From contig JACCIC010000040.1 of assembly GCA_018907035.1 (NCBI GenBank), positions 816,001 through 880,000 on the forward strand: DNA of 64,000 bases, in the 5' to 3' direction. Below are positions 1 to 14,153 of the stretch, one piece after another. The first letter of the stretch is position 1; every line of letters begins with the position of its first letter. The position numbers were made by a program, and so were the translations under genes. Under the pieces are notes generated by a model. The model ran no database searches. It was not told the DNA's origin and saw only the letters and a program-made list of their open reading frames with translations. Source of the DNA: Sycobia sp. Sy_11. Taxonomy: Eukaryota > Arthropoda > Insecta > Hymenoptera > Epichrysomallidae.

Positions 1-777
1 TAATAGAAATAGATATATATAGTATGATTAAGATTTATATTGTAATATATTGTAAAATTTGCGTGACAGTGTCCCTCAATTCTAATTTTTTTTGAGGTCG
101 AGGCTTCATCCCTATGCGGGATTCGCATTCTAGGGAAAGGCAATGCGACGGGGCATTAGTCGTTTTAGAATTTTCAGAGTAGGATGGTCTCTCTCACGCA
201 ACTTGCTTGCTGCTTTTGTTGTGTGCATATGTGTGTGTAAGAGTGTGAGTGCCTAAAGATGTAAGCATCAGCGAGTCATCGATGTATTTGTTTACAAAAT
301 CGGTGATTGCTGTTCCTGCGTTTTATTGGTGTGTATTAAGAGCGACGATGAGTAGGGAGAAAGGGGAGAGCGCTGAAGGACCTGTGTAAAGAAAACGCGC
401 GGGCCACAAGATCTTTCGCCCTTTGGACGTCGTCACGATCAGTAATCTCGTGCACTTTCAAAACTAATAGAAAGTTTTCGCTAAAGAATCTTATCCATCG
501 AAAAGTTGTCTTGGTACGTGAGTCTTCTCGTCATTGCATTGTCAGTGAAGAGAAATCTTATTGCTAGAGAGAATATTGAAGGAGATGAGTAGATTACTGA
601 AGTAAACGATTACAAAGTAATAAGAACTAAAACAAGAAGTGCAGTAAGGCTATATTTTATATTATAAAATTATTATTAGTCATTTGTCGAAGCAACATTA
701 TAATTGAAATCTAGTAATTTGTTTTTAATCGAAAACTTGGTTGAGTGTAAATTAGTTATTAATAAAAGATAATATTA

Positions 778-824
<47 letters not shown>

Positions 825-960
825 TTGCTCATTATTGTGTTTTTAATTTATTTGTAATTGATCCAATAATATTATGAAATATTCCTATAAAATATAACAT
901 CCTGTGCCGTTTGAATTTTCTTTAACCTTGTTTTAATTGTCTCGGGAATCATAAAAACAA
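1..960. other. Non-coding lead-in to BEL/Pao remnant
   Basis: No gene is supported here. Bases 60-560 are less AT-rich than the usual intergenic DNA in this window and lie just upstream of the BEL/Pao reading frames, so they could be the decayed 5' LTR or leader. I could not match them to a second LTR downstream (4000-5290). A (TA)n array sits at 779-821. Confidence 0.35.
779..821. repeat. (TA)n microsatellite
   Basis: About 21 uninterrupted TA units are visible directly, between the BEL/Pao leader and the gag remnant. Confidence 0.95.
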
Positions 961-982
961 CGGTTCCCCCTCCACTTACCGG

Positions 983-1237
983 TGTAAGCTGTGCAAAGAA
1001 AATCACCACTCGCTGCTTCATTACCATCGTTCGTTCAAACAGGATGACGTGGTGGCAAACAGGAATATAGTAAATAAAAATAAGTCAATTTCCACGTCGA
1101 AAGACCGTATGCATATAATTGAAAGAGATGCGAATTCAAATGCTATCAATAGCACCGATTTTGGTATTCTCAATGGCAATGGCTCCATTCTGCTCGCGAC
1201 ACGGCGGACGATATCCTGTAATCAATGGTCAATTTAA
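983..1237 (+). pseudogene. BEL/Pao gag C-terminal knuckle and start of protease
   Basis: Reading from 983 gives CKLCKENHHSLLHYHRSFKQ, the Cys/His knuckle typical of the end of BEL gag. The frame then runs open to 1237 and includes SILLAT, which resembles the segment preceding the retropepsin. The expected DSG protease motif is absent, and the next homologous block starts in another frame. Decayed; no function expected. Confidence 0.7.
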
Positions 1238-1901
1238 ACTTTGCAATGTAAATGATTTACACCATTTGAGTGAAGCGATTCAACGGTTTGGGACATTGGT
1301 GTCAGGAGGTGTCGGGAGCAAAACACTGCGACTGGCAGACGAGAATTGCGAACGATTTTTCGAGGCCACTCATATGCGAGATGCTGATGGACCTCTTAAG
1401 GTACATCTACCGATAACAGCTGAGCCGTCGTGCACCGCAATTGAAACGCAAAAAATGACCCTGGGCTCTCTCATGCACTAAGAGCTGTGATTTGCGAGCG
1501 AGAATCAATTAGCACGAGACTATCAGGAGTTTATGGAAACTTATTTGAAACGCGGTCACTTGACTCTGGTTCTTTCTGCAGAACTTCAAAACGCGCGTTC
1601 GAGGTACTTTCCGCACCATACTCTGGTTACTGATACGCCTCACAATTCTAAACTCCGTGTCGTATTTGATGGCTCTCGTAAAACGTCCGACAAACATTGT
1701 TTGAATAATTTTCTTTTATCGGCCTCAACACTACAATGCGACCTCTCACTAGTGCTTTCAAACTGGCATCAGTATCGATACATGCTCACGGCCGGCATTC
1801 TTAAAATGTGCGAGCAGATCCATGTAGCCAACGAATATCTGGATCTGCAACGAATTATGTGGTCACCATCCACGGATGTGCTGACTACTGATTATCGATG
1901 A
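1233..1901 (+). pseudogene. BEL/Pao reverse transcriptase N-terminal fragments
   Basis: Two adjoining frames carry RT-like sequence. The first has a segment with CERFFEATHMRDADGPLKVHLP-like character near 1347-1415, typical of the start of Pao RT. The second, from about 1533, has YLKRGH, then FPHHTLV, LRVVFDGSRKTS and a stretch ending LQRIMW. Between them is a stop near 1482. The YXDD active site that should follow is lost, because the next recognisable block (2290) already belongs to the region after RT. Confidence 0.8.
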
Positions 1902-2219
1902 ACAACGGATACTTGTGGCACGGCATGTGCTTTTTATCACGCAGTACGTACGCTTATAAAGTTAGCGCGCGATAAAAGGGCGTGATTTCCGCTCGGAGCG
2001 GAATAAGATATTATTTTATAAAGGATAATATGTTTATCGAGTCCAATGACTTAACGAGTGAATTGCATAAACGAAATGAGCTCATACAAATTCTTAGGTC
2101 GGCCGGCATCGACTTTAATAAATGAGTAAGCAATCATCCCGACTTACTTTCCGCGTGTACACAGCCGAATGAAAAGAGCATTTGTAAGGCTCTCAACGGT
2201 AATAATGCTGTAAAAACAC

Positions 2220-2801
2220 ATGATGTTCATTAGGACCCATTGTCGAATGAAATTTAGTTTTATCAATTGTATGAACTTGATTGCGAATACGGGAAAGTTG
2301 ACGAAACGTTCGATATATTCAGAAGTCGTCCGTTTATTCAATCCATTGGAATGGCTTTCTCCAATTACTGTTATTGCGAAATTGATCATGCAAGATTTAT
2401 GGATTGCAAAATGCGAACGGGATGATGTTTTGTCGGTAGAAATCCGTGAAAAATGGCGACACTATTGCCAATCTCTTTCTGTTCTTTTCTCGTTATTGAT
2501 CGTTCGTTTGCTTGGTTTATCGCCGAATGATTCATTCGAACTTCACAGATTTTGCAATGTTTCATTTTGCGTGTACGTGGCTGCAGTGTACTTCAGAATC
2601 GACACCGGTAACGGGAGCTTTCGCGATTCGTTACTCGCTGCTAAGATTAATGTCATGCCAAGAAAGACCGCAAGTATTTCCAATCTGGAGATCTGCGGGG
2701 CCACTATTTTAGTTAAGCTAATCATCCATCTACAGAAGATTGAATTCTTATGCGATTCGCCATTCCGCCTATGGTCGAATAGTCAAATCGTGCTCACTTG
2801 A
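2220..2801 (+). pseudogene. BEL/Pao RT-RNase H connection fragment
   Basis: A 193-codon frame contains TKRSIYSEVVRLFNPLEW followed by LSPITVIAKLIMQDLW, a hallmark stretch of Pao polyproteins after the RT. The RNase H portion that follows is poor: the sequence after residue 80 is shifted relative to a second frame (2512-2712) that carries CTWLQCTSESTPVTGAF-like text. Frame switching shows at least one indel. Confidence 0.75.
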
Positions 2802-2984
2802 CTGAAAAAGTATCCATGTCATTGGAAGGTATTTGTAGCTAATCGAGTATCCTTAATTCAAACTGATTTAGTGTTAGTACGTTAACTCCCAGAAGCACTC
2901 ACCACGACCGATCTCGACTATGCACGAATCGCGCTTATCAAACTAACTCAAATCCACCCATTTTCGAAAGAAATTAATTTATTG

Positions 2985-3990
2985 CGAATAAGTAAGGCCC
3001 TGCGTAAGTATAACTTTACGTAAACTGAGCCCAATAGTCGATAATAACGGTATTATAAAAGTCGGAGGGCGCTTGAGTAATGCGCATCTACCACGGCATA
3101 TACAATATCCGACTATACTACCTCGCTTTTCTGCCCTTAGCAAGTTATACGTGCGATACGTACTGCATGGTGGACCTACGCTTACAATACAGTTATTACT
3201 AGATTTTGCTTGGAACATAGGTATGCGTCCTCATGTAAAATCTGTAATATATACGTGTCTTAGATGCCAAAAATATGAGCCGCGCTGAGTCCACGAAACG
3301 ACGAGCGACCTTTCCGTGGAGCGTATTAGTCCTACTCGACTATTAATGACAATAGGCCTTCATTACGCTGGCCCTGTTCATGTACGAACATCCGAGGGCC
3401 GCGGTGAACGATCATACAAGGGTTAAATCGCACTTTTTGTCTGTTTTACGACAAAGGTCATCCATTTAGTAGTGAGTGATTTGTTCACGGAAACATTTAT
3501 CGCTGCATATCGACGATTGGTCAGCCGTACAGGTCTATGTAAAGAACTATTTAGCGACAATGCAACAACATACAGAGGTGCTGACACTGAGCTTCTAGCG
3601 ATGTTCAAGGCTGCATTTGCTTTTTACAAAGACGTCGCTAAGTTGCTTGCCGACGAAGGGACTTCATGGTCATTTATGAAACTGGGTGTGATATCAGCAA
3701 AAATCTTAGTGAAAAAGACGATTGGAGTCATACCCTAACATTTGAAGAGCTCTCTACCATCTTGGCCGAGGATGAAGCATGCCTCAATTCACGGCCGTTA
3801 TGACGAAAATGGAGGGAGCCCACGAAGAATTTGGAAATCGAACAACTCATTTTATTGAGAGACAGTCGCTTTCCAGCTTCCAAGTGGCCAGTAGGACGAG
3901 TGCTTGAACTTCATCCTGGCCAAGATAGACTGATCCAAATCGATACGGTAAAAATCGCTATAAACATGCTTCGTTGACACATCGCGTGCC
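2985..3990 (+). pseudogene. BEL/Pao integrase fragments
   Basis: A zinc-binding segment lies at 3060-3288 (GGRLSNAHLP, then HVKSVIYTCLRCQKYEPR with CX2C). A catalytic-core segment lies at about 3350-3610, with HYAGPVHV and, after a stop, VSDLFTETFIAAYRRLVSRT and LFSDNATTYRGA. The C-terminal block at 3830-3975 includes SRFPASKWPVGRVLELHPG. Stops at 3287 and 3424 and frame changes break the gene. The expected catalytic Glu region is shortened. Confidence 0.8.
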
Positions 3991-4139
3991 TCGCATCATT
4001 GTAGTTGGATCATCATAAGATACAGTCATGCAGGAAGAACCAGCTGCTAAAGATACAACTTAAGTTTTTGTCCGAAGGACGAAAGTGGGTGGTATGTTCG
4101 CGAATCTTTTCTCTGTGTGTGAGTCAGAGTGTAGAGTGC

Positions 4140-4281
4140 GAGCGAGAGAGGGAGAGAGAGAGAGAGAGACGGAGAGCGCGTGAGTGAGAAAATTCGAAAG
4201 AGAGAGAGAGACAGCACGCGTAAGAAAGAAAAAGCGTGCGAGTGGGAGAGACCACGTAAGTGAGAGAGAAACCAGGTGTGC

Positions 4282-4312
<31 letters not shown>

Positions 4313-4372
4313 CGTGTGAGTGTGAGAAAGCGCGCAAACGGGAGAGAGAGAGAGAGAGAGAGAGAGGGAGTG
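4140..4372. repeat. (GA)n-rich microsatellite block
   Basis: Several (GA)n runs are separated by short imperfect spacers, all purine-rich on the + strand. The long SLSLSL open frames on the minus strand are a by-product of this repeat and are not genes. It lies where the 3' end of the BEL/Pao element would be. Confidence 0.95.
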
Positions 4373-4379
4373 CACTGAA

Positions 4380-5290
4380 CTTTGCATTTATTCCACCACG
4401 CCATTCAGAACACGTGATCGACAATGTTTTGGGGATTTTCCATGCCGAGACGAAAGGTACAGTAAAGTCTCAGGTAACGGAGTACGCGTGTGAAAATGAA
4501 GAATCCGCGCGGACAGTACGAAATTTAGTACTAATTCGTTTGTTAGATTGAACATAGCTGCAATATCATGTATTTTTATAGGTTGCAGGCCTTCTAATGG
4601 AATCTCGAAGATGCAACATTTTTTGAAGCAAGAATGCCTCACAAATTTGCTAAAGGCCTAGGAACAGATACGTAGAAGGTAGTTGCTTAAAGTTCATCCC
4701 GCTTGGTCGATACTTTTCCCCCGCAAAAATATATACACCGTGCGATACTTGTTAGTGTAATTTTTTCTTTCATATTTTCTTCCCTTTCATATCCCTTCTT
4801 CAAGGGAATATCCATTGAGCTATTTCAGGCGCTCCTCAAGGCCATTCGCGCCTCAAGGTGTTGCTATCCTTTTCTGTCTTTGATCGGTGACCCACAACAT
4901 CGCGACGTCTCCGAGACGTTGGACCTGCGGTGTTCGTGTGTGTATGTGCGTATGTTTGTGGTGGATAACACCATCTTCTCGTTCCTTGTGATCTTTGTGT
5001 GCAAGCTGGTAAGAATTTTGTGCTTTTTTTGAATGGTCATTCGTCTATTGTATTTCACTATAAGTGCCACCTGGACATATTTTACTCGTTTTCTATATTC
5101 TAAGTTGTAGTATCTATAGCGATACGCTTGTATCGAGACATTCTAATTTAGTATTGTATAACTTCAGTTTCATTGTAATTATTATTAAAGGTTATACACA
5201 TTTACGGCTTCTCCCCCACCTGCAACTGGGATTTTTATGCCTTCGATATGTTACCTCAGTTCTTAATTAAAGGTTATTATTTCATTTATA
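4380..5290. other. Unassigned sequence after BEL/Pao remnant
   Basis: It is moderately GC-richer than the sequence after 5290. No recognisable protein or RNA was found. It could hold the decayed 3' LTR, but no partner was matched at 1-960. Confidence 0.3.
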
Positions 5291-6783
5291 TTCTGATTTT
5301 TCATTTACACTCTACGCACATTCCCTTATAATTTCAACTCATCAAATTGTATATTATATTTGTCTTTATTTTAAACAAGAAAATGATGTCATTTTGATTA
5401 TTTTTGAAGCTTTTTATTGTCAATTCTAAATACTATAAAAGAGTTTCATCATTTCTGTTAATAATATTTTAACAAATTTCATTAATTCTGGTAAAAGGGT
5501 GCGACACTCAGATTTATCTTTTTTTTGTTTCTTCCAAAACAGTTAATTATCGTGTACATAATTAAACAGATTATCTGATGAATTTTGCTTGTTGAAATTT
5601 TTATGTTGTGCTTCAATATAATTTTAATAAAATTCATTATTATCAGTATTCTTATACGAGTTAAGTATTCAGATTCTCGTATAAGTTATTCAGATTTCAG
5701 TATTTTAACTGTAAAAACAATTCGTGTAAAATGAACTATTTTAACTAAAAACACCTTAAACATTATATTGACGGTCTTAATATACTGATATCTAATTTAT
5801 ATAATAATGATGAATTGTAGAAATAATTATTAGAAGATATTTGCCGAAAAACAATAATGATTATCGATCATTCTTATTTATCAGAAGGCGTGAATAGCAT
5901 TGATTTATAAAGTATAATATTTTTATGAATTTTAAATAAAAATTTTTAAAGTAATCTAATTAAAGTTTATAATAATTTTATATCAAGTATGTTCTCATTT
6001 TTAACATATATTATTCGATTAATGCTTATTATAACTTATTAACAGTTTTAGAGAAATACAATAAGTATGCTAGTTGTCCTGAACGTAAATACATGTAATG
6101 TTGGAATGAACATCTCTATTAGTAAATGATCCCATTAAATTTTAAAGCTGTAAATTAATGAAAACTATTTATTTTTTCATGTATTTGGGAATTTGAAATA
6201 TATTTTCTTGTAAAGTACATGATTATATTTATTGGGATAAATGTGAAATATACTTAACCGTATTGGCTAATGCTCTCATTAATTTCAGCTCCAATTTCAT
6301 AATTTCGTTAGATAATTACACATTCTGACACATTCCGATCGTGCACACGATGTCAGCGTTATCTGTAGGTTGTTTATTGTTTATTTTGAAATCATTAAAT
6401 ATTTTTCAAACTTTTTCCAACAAAAACTGTAGATTATAGATAATATTTACATATACCTTTTTTTCTCTATATTTTTTCGAAATTATAGGATTTCATCAGG
6501 AAATCAATTTCTAACCAGGTCAAAATAATTGATTGTGCATCAATTTTTCTCGAAATTATTTCTTTTTATGAATATGAAGAAATAGAATTTTTAAATTATT
6601 TTATTTATTCGTGCAAATTGTTAAATTTCTACTAATATCAATATATTTAATTATTGGTACAAGATATTTATTCATTTTTTTGATTTTCAGCAATGGATCG
6701 GGAATATAAATTAATAAGGCATGTCTGCTTTTATAAGTTTACCAAATTGTAAATTGTAAACGCGTACAATTAAAAAGAATTTA

Positions 6784-6784
<1 letters not shown>

Positions 6785-6845
<61 letters not shown>
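6785..6845. repeat. (TA)n microsatellite
   Basis: About 29 TA units, visible directly. Confidence 0.95.
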
Positions 6846-6854
<9 letters not shown>

Positions 6855-9800
6855 CACCAGCCGAATCAGCAGTGAATTAATTAAAGCTAGTTTGTGATAT
6901 AATATAAATAGTTATTATTGCATCATGCATTGTTAAACGTTCGTTTAATATTATACTTTGATAGAATCTTTTCAATTTCGATATAATACAATATTTAGTT
7001 TTCTTGTAATTCAGATTATGAAACCTTTATATTGGAGTAGCTGTTCCATTTGTGGAATGTACAATATTAATTCTAAGTATATATTAAAATTATCAGATTA
7101 TTTTCAACTTACAATGACAGATATTGACTACCAAAATCTTTCCAAGAAATTTTTATTCCTACTATTTATTATTCCACGAATTTTTCTTCTGAAAGATATA
7201 TTCGAGAAAAATCGATGCAAAGGCAATTGTTTTGACCTGGCTATAAATTGGTTTTTTGATTAAATTCACTTTAATCGAAAAAATGCAGAAAAGAAAAAAT
7301 GTACTTTAACGTAATCTATTATTGTTTTTTGAAACACATCGTAAAATTTTTAATATTTTCAAAATCAAAACACATTTCTTGTATGCACAATTCAAAAGTG
7401 CCAGTAGAGAAAACAATTTTCGTCGATAAAAGTTAATTCTTTTTATTGGAATCTATCCTCGAGTCCAAATATTCTGTTCAGCTAGGGCAGTTACCTCCCC
7501 CCTTGATGGCACAGCGATATCCGAGGTCTTTGCTTTTAGTACAGAAAGCTTTCTTTTCTTAATTCGACAAAAGTATTTTTCATTAGTTCAACCTTAAAAT
7601 CCAGTAAATGTCTTAATCAGTAAAATATATACTTCAAGAAAAGTGTGCAAATTAATTACTTAGCACGTTCAGTTTTTTCATAGATATGTTATATTCTATG
7701 GAAAATAATTATAATATCTCTCACAAATGGATTTACCTTCATCGGTTAAAATAATATTCCCTTAAAAACAAATATTCATTTCATCTTCAGAAGTAATCGA
7801 CCATTAATTCATCGTGGTCATTGAAAATCTACAAAAATGCGTTTAGATAATTTGAATATTCATACTGATCAAATTATCCAAATGAAGATATAATTCGCAT
7901 ATATTGAATTTCAGACTTGAATCTATTTGAACCAAAGATTCAAAATATTCGAAGAGTTAAAAGTATATTCTAACTGTTCCTAATTTCTTGTTTAAGTAAG
8001 TAGGAAATTTAACTTCTGCTAATCTCTTGTTTCAGTAAGTAAGAAGTTTTCTAAACCCTTTTTCAATGAAATTAGAAAAGAAAATTCAATTGACTTATGC
8101 AAACTCGAGATGTTAAGCATTATATTGGGCTTAAATTCTCCTAATTTTCTCTTTAAAAAAATTTAAATTAAAGTTTTGTGGGTTTCTAATTAGTTCAGAA
8201 TAGTAGCCAAAAATATATTAACAAAATTACTCTAATTGTACGAAATAAACTCTGGCAAATGAAAAATGTTTATTACTGTCCATAACTATATATGTAGGGA
8301 TAAAAATATATGCCGCAACCTCAAAATTAACTAAAAAGTTTATTCAGCTTAAACTATAGCGAAAATTTGAACCGAAATTGCGAACTTTTTAACGTGATTT
8401 ATTCATGTTTATCGTGATTTCAGACGGCTTATAAATATTGAATATAATTAAAGTTCAATAGATTTATACTTAAAGCTGTAAGAAGTAATATTTAATTTAA
8501 AATAATATATATATATATTTGAATGAAAAATATTGCCTTGAAATATATATTACAATTCTATTCCCAATACGTGTGAATAAAATTAGTTTAATTTATCTTT
8601 TATACTAAGAATTTTATATTAGCAATATAACTTCAGTTAATAAAATATATTTTTCTAAAAAAAAATTATAACGTACAAATTATGAAGGCTGTTCCTTGAT
8701 CAACAAGCACGTAAATTTCTAATATAACAAATAAATAATTTATTTTAACATAAAAAAAAAAAATTCGAAATTGTGAACAATATTATAACCTGATAGAGTT
8801 AATAAAATTTACAATTAATAATTATAACATCATCAGTCTTAGAATAAGAAGCTGCATTCATATTTTTGTCGTACTATTTTGAAATTTAAATGAGCCTCTA
8901 ACTATATTCTATTATTTAAGATGAAAAGATTAATTTGTTCTCTTATCATATATTTTCTAGCAGATTATGCACAGAAACCTAGTATAAAATAATAAGTTTT
9001 GAAATATTCATTCATATCTTACATTGTAACTTGTAAAGGTAGTCCGAACAAAGATCTGAGGTGAGATATATATATATATATTTTTTTTACACATTTATAT
9101 AATTTATAATCTTAAATCTATTTTTCGATTGCAATATTTTAGAAATTCTAAAACATAAACCATACGTTTTAGCTTTAATCATTCACGCTTTTATCAAGAC
9201 TATAGAGATATAAAACTTAGAGACCAATAAATACTTTGTGATTTTATAGGATCTTTCGTATAATTACCGTAATGGAAAGCAAGATGCTTTCATGTTTTAA
9301 AAGTAAAAATTTTTATGCTACATTCCTTAACATATTTATTTAAACTTGCATGGCATGCCTTAAAAATTTTTTGTTAATTTGAAGCACTTAAATCACTATT
9401 AAGAATTTTTACAACAGAGTCTAATTGTCCTTTACTTATTTCGAATGTAATTTACGAGCGTTTGCTTAATGTAACTAGCCTATAAATTTCATGATATACA
9501 ATGAATTTTAACAATGATTCTATTATTTGACTAACGGAGCTAAAATAGTTTTATAATAAATTACGGCTTAAGGGATAAACTGTGAAAAAATATATAAACA
9601 ATCGTTAATGTAATATACTATCGATTATATAATAGTGTAACTTACTAAAAACTTTTAAAAACTTTGGAACCTTAATATTATATTAAGAAGGTAAATGCAG
9701 ATGTATAATAATTTTTTTACCAATTAAAAAAAGATCATACAAAATTTCATAAGCATGTTAACTTCCACCGCTCAGGAGTGAGAAACTCAAATTTTGAAAT

Positions 9801-10252
9801 TGGCTATAATTCCTTGTGTTAAAATGGAAAGATGTCGAGCATTACAAACAAATTTAAATATGCTACATTCCTAGTCATTTTTTAAACAAATTTTATTTTG
9901 TCATATTATTGTATGTAACACTGAAAATCTTAATTTATATTCGCCTAATTTTATAGCAGTCGTAATAATCATAATCCTCGAGTTATCAAATTTTTCCTCT
10001 CACATGTACGTAAAATTCATATTAACTTACAAGAAGAAATGCATCCTACCAGGTTACAACCGAGAACCGAATCAATTTTTACCAATCCATGAATAATGTA
10101 TTTAATATAACAATGAAATAAATAAGTATTTTTTTTTTATTAAAATGTTCGTTTTATACTATAACTTTTATACGATTAATATATTAAAAAGCATTTTCCA
10201 TTTTAAATATCCTTATTCTCGTATTTAATTCTAATACATCTTCAACATTTCG

Positions 10253-10255
<3 letters not shown>

Positions 10256-10299
<44 letters not shown>
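10256..10299. repeat. (TA)n microsatellite
   Basis: About 22 TA units, visible directly. Confidence 0.95.
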
Positions 10300-10301
<2 letters not shown>

Positions 10302-10975
10302 CTTTTTAATGTAATATATTCCCTATTTATTAATGAATAGAATGATGATAATTAAAATGATGATACTGCGGAGTATTATTTGGCTGTACATAATTAGAGA
10401 ATTTTTTATTCCTCCTAATGAAAAAAGTATCAGTATATTGCTTCGTCGATTAATCACTGTTCACAAATTTAAATATGTATAACACGCAATTATATAAATA
10501 ATCAATAAAATAGCAATTCCATGTCAATCGGGTTACCTAAATACCTCAAAAACGGGTGTTTTTATTTTATCCAAATTGGATACCGAATTATCTTTGGTAT
10601 AAATATTTTGATCACAGAAAAATATATTTTTACATATTTTTCAGAGATACCGTCTACAAAATAATAAAAATTTATTATTAACAACAGATTTTTCTCGAGT
10701 TTGATTTTTTAAATATAATATTAAAATGTTAAAGTTCCAAATAGATGCCAATTTTTTCAATTAAATAATGAACGTGACATAAAATTTAAAAATGAGCAGC
10801 CAGTTTGTTATTTAATATATTAATAGTATATTCATCTCTAGTAACGGTAAAATTATCAAAATAATATTTCAAAAACAGTATAGTTCAAGAGAATATAAAA
10901 ACAATGTCTCTTGAGATATTTTCACTCTCCATTTTGAAACAAGAAAATAAGTAATTCTGAAAAAATTTGACTTGA

Positions 10976-11015
<40 letters not shown>

Positions 11016-14000
11016 TGTATATAAGATAATTTATACGAAATTGGGTTTAAATATCATAAAATAACAAAAGTAATATTTTTAGTATAGTAGTTGTTGCATA
11101 AAGTCCATGTCAATAGGAGAAGATTTATTCATTTTTTTATAATGTTAAATTTATTTTTAGTGCTGAAATTTGGTTCTCTGGTGGACGAATATTTCCTTAT
11201 TTGTAAGATTTTAGTGAAAAATTCATTAGAAATCGCAATCAGGCCGTCCCATATTGACATATAAAAATTTAGTCGCATTGCTAATTTTTCATTATAGTTG
11301 TCCAATTGATTTACACTATTTATTGTATACAAATATTAATTTTATTATATATCTATTATTATCTATCTATATATTCTCTTTATCCCAAAATTTTATCTAA
11401 TATTTATCTTTCAATACTCCGATTTTTATCTTTATCTTGAATGAAAACATAGTTTTGTTAATTCACAAACAACAATATTTTATTTGGTCTGCGTTAACAT
11501 TATTTTTCGAAGTTCTTTTGACTATATGAACTACATTACAAGGTTGATACTCTAGCACAAGGATGAATATGATTATTGCCAAATTACACGTGAAACTTTT
11601 CATTTATACTTAAGATTGGTACTATTATTTCACATTATTCAAGTATGTCAATGAACTAGATATACGTTACCATATTTATTTTTCTATTCTCTTAAAAAAA
11701 CTTATTAATTCTTCTTATCGTCTTTTTGTATAAATTATTATTCGTATTATTTATTGTTTTTTTGGTCTACGGATATAATTTCAAATGATTATATAAATCA
11801 TTTTATAAATGATATAATTATATATTTAATATTATAATATATTTTTAATTTTCATCTATTAGACAACTATGCTTTTTTCATAATTGGCTTTATACTTTCT
11901 TATAATATCATAATACTTGTATTTACAGCCAATAGTTTTACTACAATTTTTTAATATGAAAATGATTTGCGCTTGCATGTAACTATTTCATCTAAACCTG
12001 CTTCATAAGTCACATATGCATTTTGACTGACTATCCAAGATTATTATTTCGTAAAAAAATTACTTTACCCCTACTCTTTTCATCTTTTGAAGATAGGTAG
12101 TAATACGAAAAATAATTTTATAAATAATATTATATATAAAAAAAGACCATAATATTTTAGTGATTTTATTCACATTGAGCGCAGTAACTCTAATTACTTC
12201 CAAAACGAACCCTGTAATGTTTTAATTCCTAACCTTTCACATTCTTAAGATATCTACTTTCATACTTGTAAAAAGCTCTAATGAATATTTTTTTGCAAAT
12301 ATGTGATTTCTGAGTTAGAGTCAATAGAAATTTGTTTAGACTTACACACGGTAGCATATTATTCCCTAATGCTCGTAAAATCAACTGATCATAGGTTAGT
12401 TAAAACATTTTATACTTTATTTTCTCTTAAAAGCCACTAATAAAAATAAGGATTTTCATCAAAAAGATTAAATAGTATATCTAGTTTAGAGTTGAGTAAC
12501 TATTGTAAGTAAAAACATCAGTTCTTCAGAATGGTTGAACTTTAAATCCTAAAACAGGATTTTTTGTGAACGTAATTACAATTAATCTATACCAAACCTG
12601 TCACTAAAAAATATACATAATCAATCTATATAAAAGCCATCACGAAAATATCATAGTGTCTCCCTGTCAGTGCATTTTTTGCCTCTATTAACTGTGTCTT
12701 CTGTTAAAAATATAAAAGAAAGTGAATTTCAAAATATACGTAAAAGACATTAATACCAATTGTAAAAAAAGTAAATTGTCTTTCATTAAACTTCTGGCGA
12801 AAGTGCTTGATCTAAGTATTTTTCATAAAGTCAGCGTATGTCCTAAAATTACGAATAAATCAGGATGAGGAGTTGAACTTAATCAAGTAAAATCTATTTA
12901 ACATTATTTTCCAATATATTAAGTCCAAATATCAAATAAGAAAAAAAAAATTTAATTTAATTGATGAAGTAATTATTCAATATTAAAATTGTCTCGTAAT
13001 CTAACCCGGAATTTTTATCTTTGTTTTGCGACATGATGACGCCAGTCATTATTATGAGCACCACTGAGAAATTGAATTATTAAATATATTTCAATCTAGT
13101 ATAAATATTACGATCATAATCTATGTCAAGATGGTTGAGTAATAACTCGAGCTTCTATTTTTATTTATAAATAGTATTTTTTTCAATTTACTTTTATTAT
13201 GAAATTCAATATATAATATTATATTTACATATTATATTTACAATAAAGATTGAAAACACATTTTTAAGGTCAAATTTTAAACTCTATTAAGACAGGTTAT
13301 TTCAAATTTAAAATATATTTAAAATTAGAAGTATAAACTATATCTCTATATGGATACATAAGCTTTCGGTTTATTAAGGCTCAATATATTATTGAAGCGT
13401 GTTAACTTGTAGCACGCTTTTCATAATGCAATGGTATTTCATTATTACAATGGTCATAATACTTCTCATGAAATAAATCGACTTCTTTCTGATGCAAAAA
13501 TGTCATTGAGGCACGAAAAAAAGATTCAAATTTAGGGTTACTTTCTACACTTCGCAAAAAAAATTATTATATTATAAAGACACATAATAAAAATAATGTA
13601 AATTTTCTTTTTTCATCATAAACTGCGGTTTTAAAATAAAATTGAAAGAGTTCAACTCCGCATTATGTACTTTTTCATTTATATCATTCTGTAGTGGATA
13701 CAAGTTATACTCATTAGAAAAATTGGTATTTGAAAAAAAGCGACAGATATTTATTTATTGATAATAAATTTGCTTCAACCAATTTCCGAATATATATATT
13801 ATCTTCTATCTATTTCCTAGATACAGTCTAAAACATTTGTTAAGATTTCTACACAAAATATGTATACAGCTAAAAAACATGCAAATTTAAAAACAAATTT
13901 AAAAACAAATTTTTGTGATTATAAACAAATGAATTTTAATTGTTATTCGAAGGTTTGTTAATTTCGTCAAATTATATGGATAGAAGTTTTAAGTCCACAG

Positions 14001-14153
14001 ATATAATTAATTTTGGAATTCGTTAGTAGAGCATTGATCTCATTTCATGAATAAAAGACATTCCTTGGAATCGAAACAGCATACGCAAACTCTTTCGATT
14101 TAAAATTTCAGATAAATAGTTGAAAGTAAATATAAAGTTGAGGAGAAAAGATC

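Larger units (their letters stand above)
960..4100 (+). mobile_element. Degenerate BEL/Pao LTR retrotransposon (internal region)
   Basis: Fragments run in the order expected for a BEL/Pao polyprotein, all on the + strand. They are a CX2C gag knuckle near 983, an RT N-terminal block (1233-1901), an RT/RNase H connection (2290-2801), and integrase zinc-binding and catalytic blocks (3070-3990). The fragments occupy different frames and are separated by stops and deletions. The protease and the RT active-site aspartates are missing, so the copy cannot be autonomous. Paired LTRs were not identified. The family call rests on several characteristic Pao-type stretches, such as LRVVFDGSRKTS and KRSIYSEVVRLFNPLEWLSP. 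Confidence 0.85.
5290..14150. other. AT-rich intergenic DNA, no gene seen
   Basis: Nearly 9 kb of very AT-rich sequence with only short chance reading frames. (TA)n arrays occur at 6785-6845 and 10256-10299, with shorter ones near 9068 and 10983. A small GC-richer patch near 7478-7550 was not assigned. Confidence 0.6.

Noticed and set aside
4047..4424. Several minus-strand frames of 87-125 codons rich in Ser-Leu
   Set aside because: They are translations of the (GA)n/(CT)n block, with no protein content outside it.
1..5290. Matching LTR pair for the BEL/Pao element
   Set aside because: I compared 1-700 with 4100-5290 by eye and found only short GT-rich resemblances, not an LTR-grade match.
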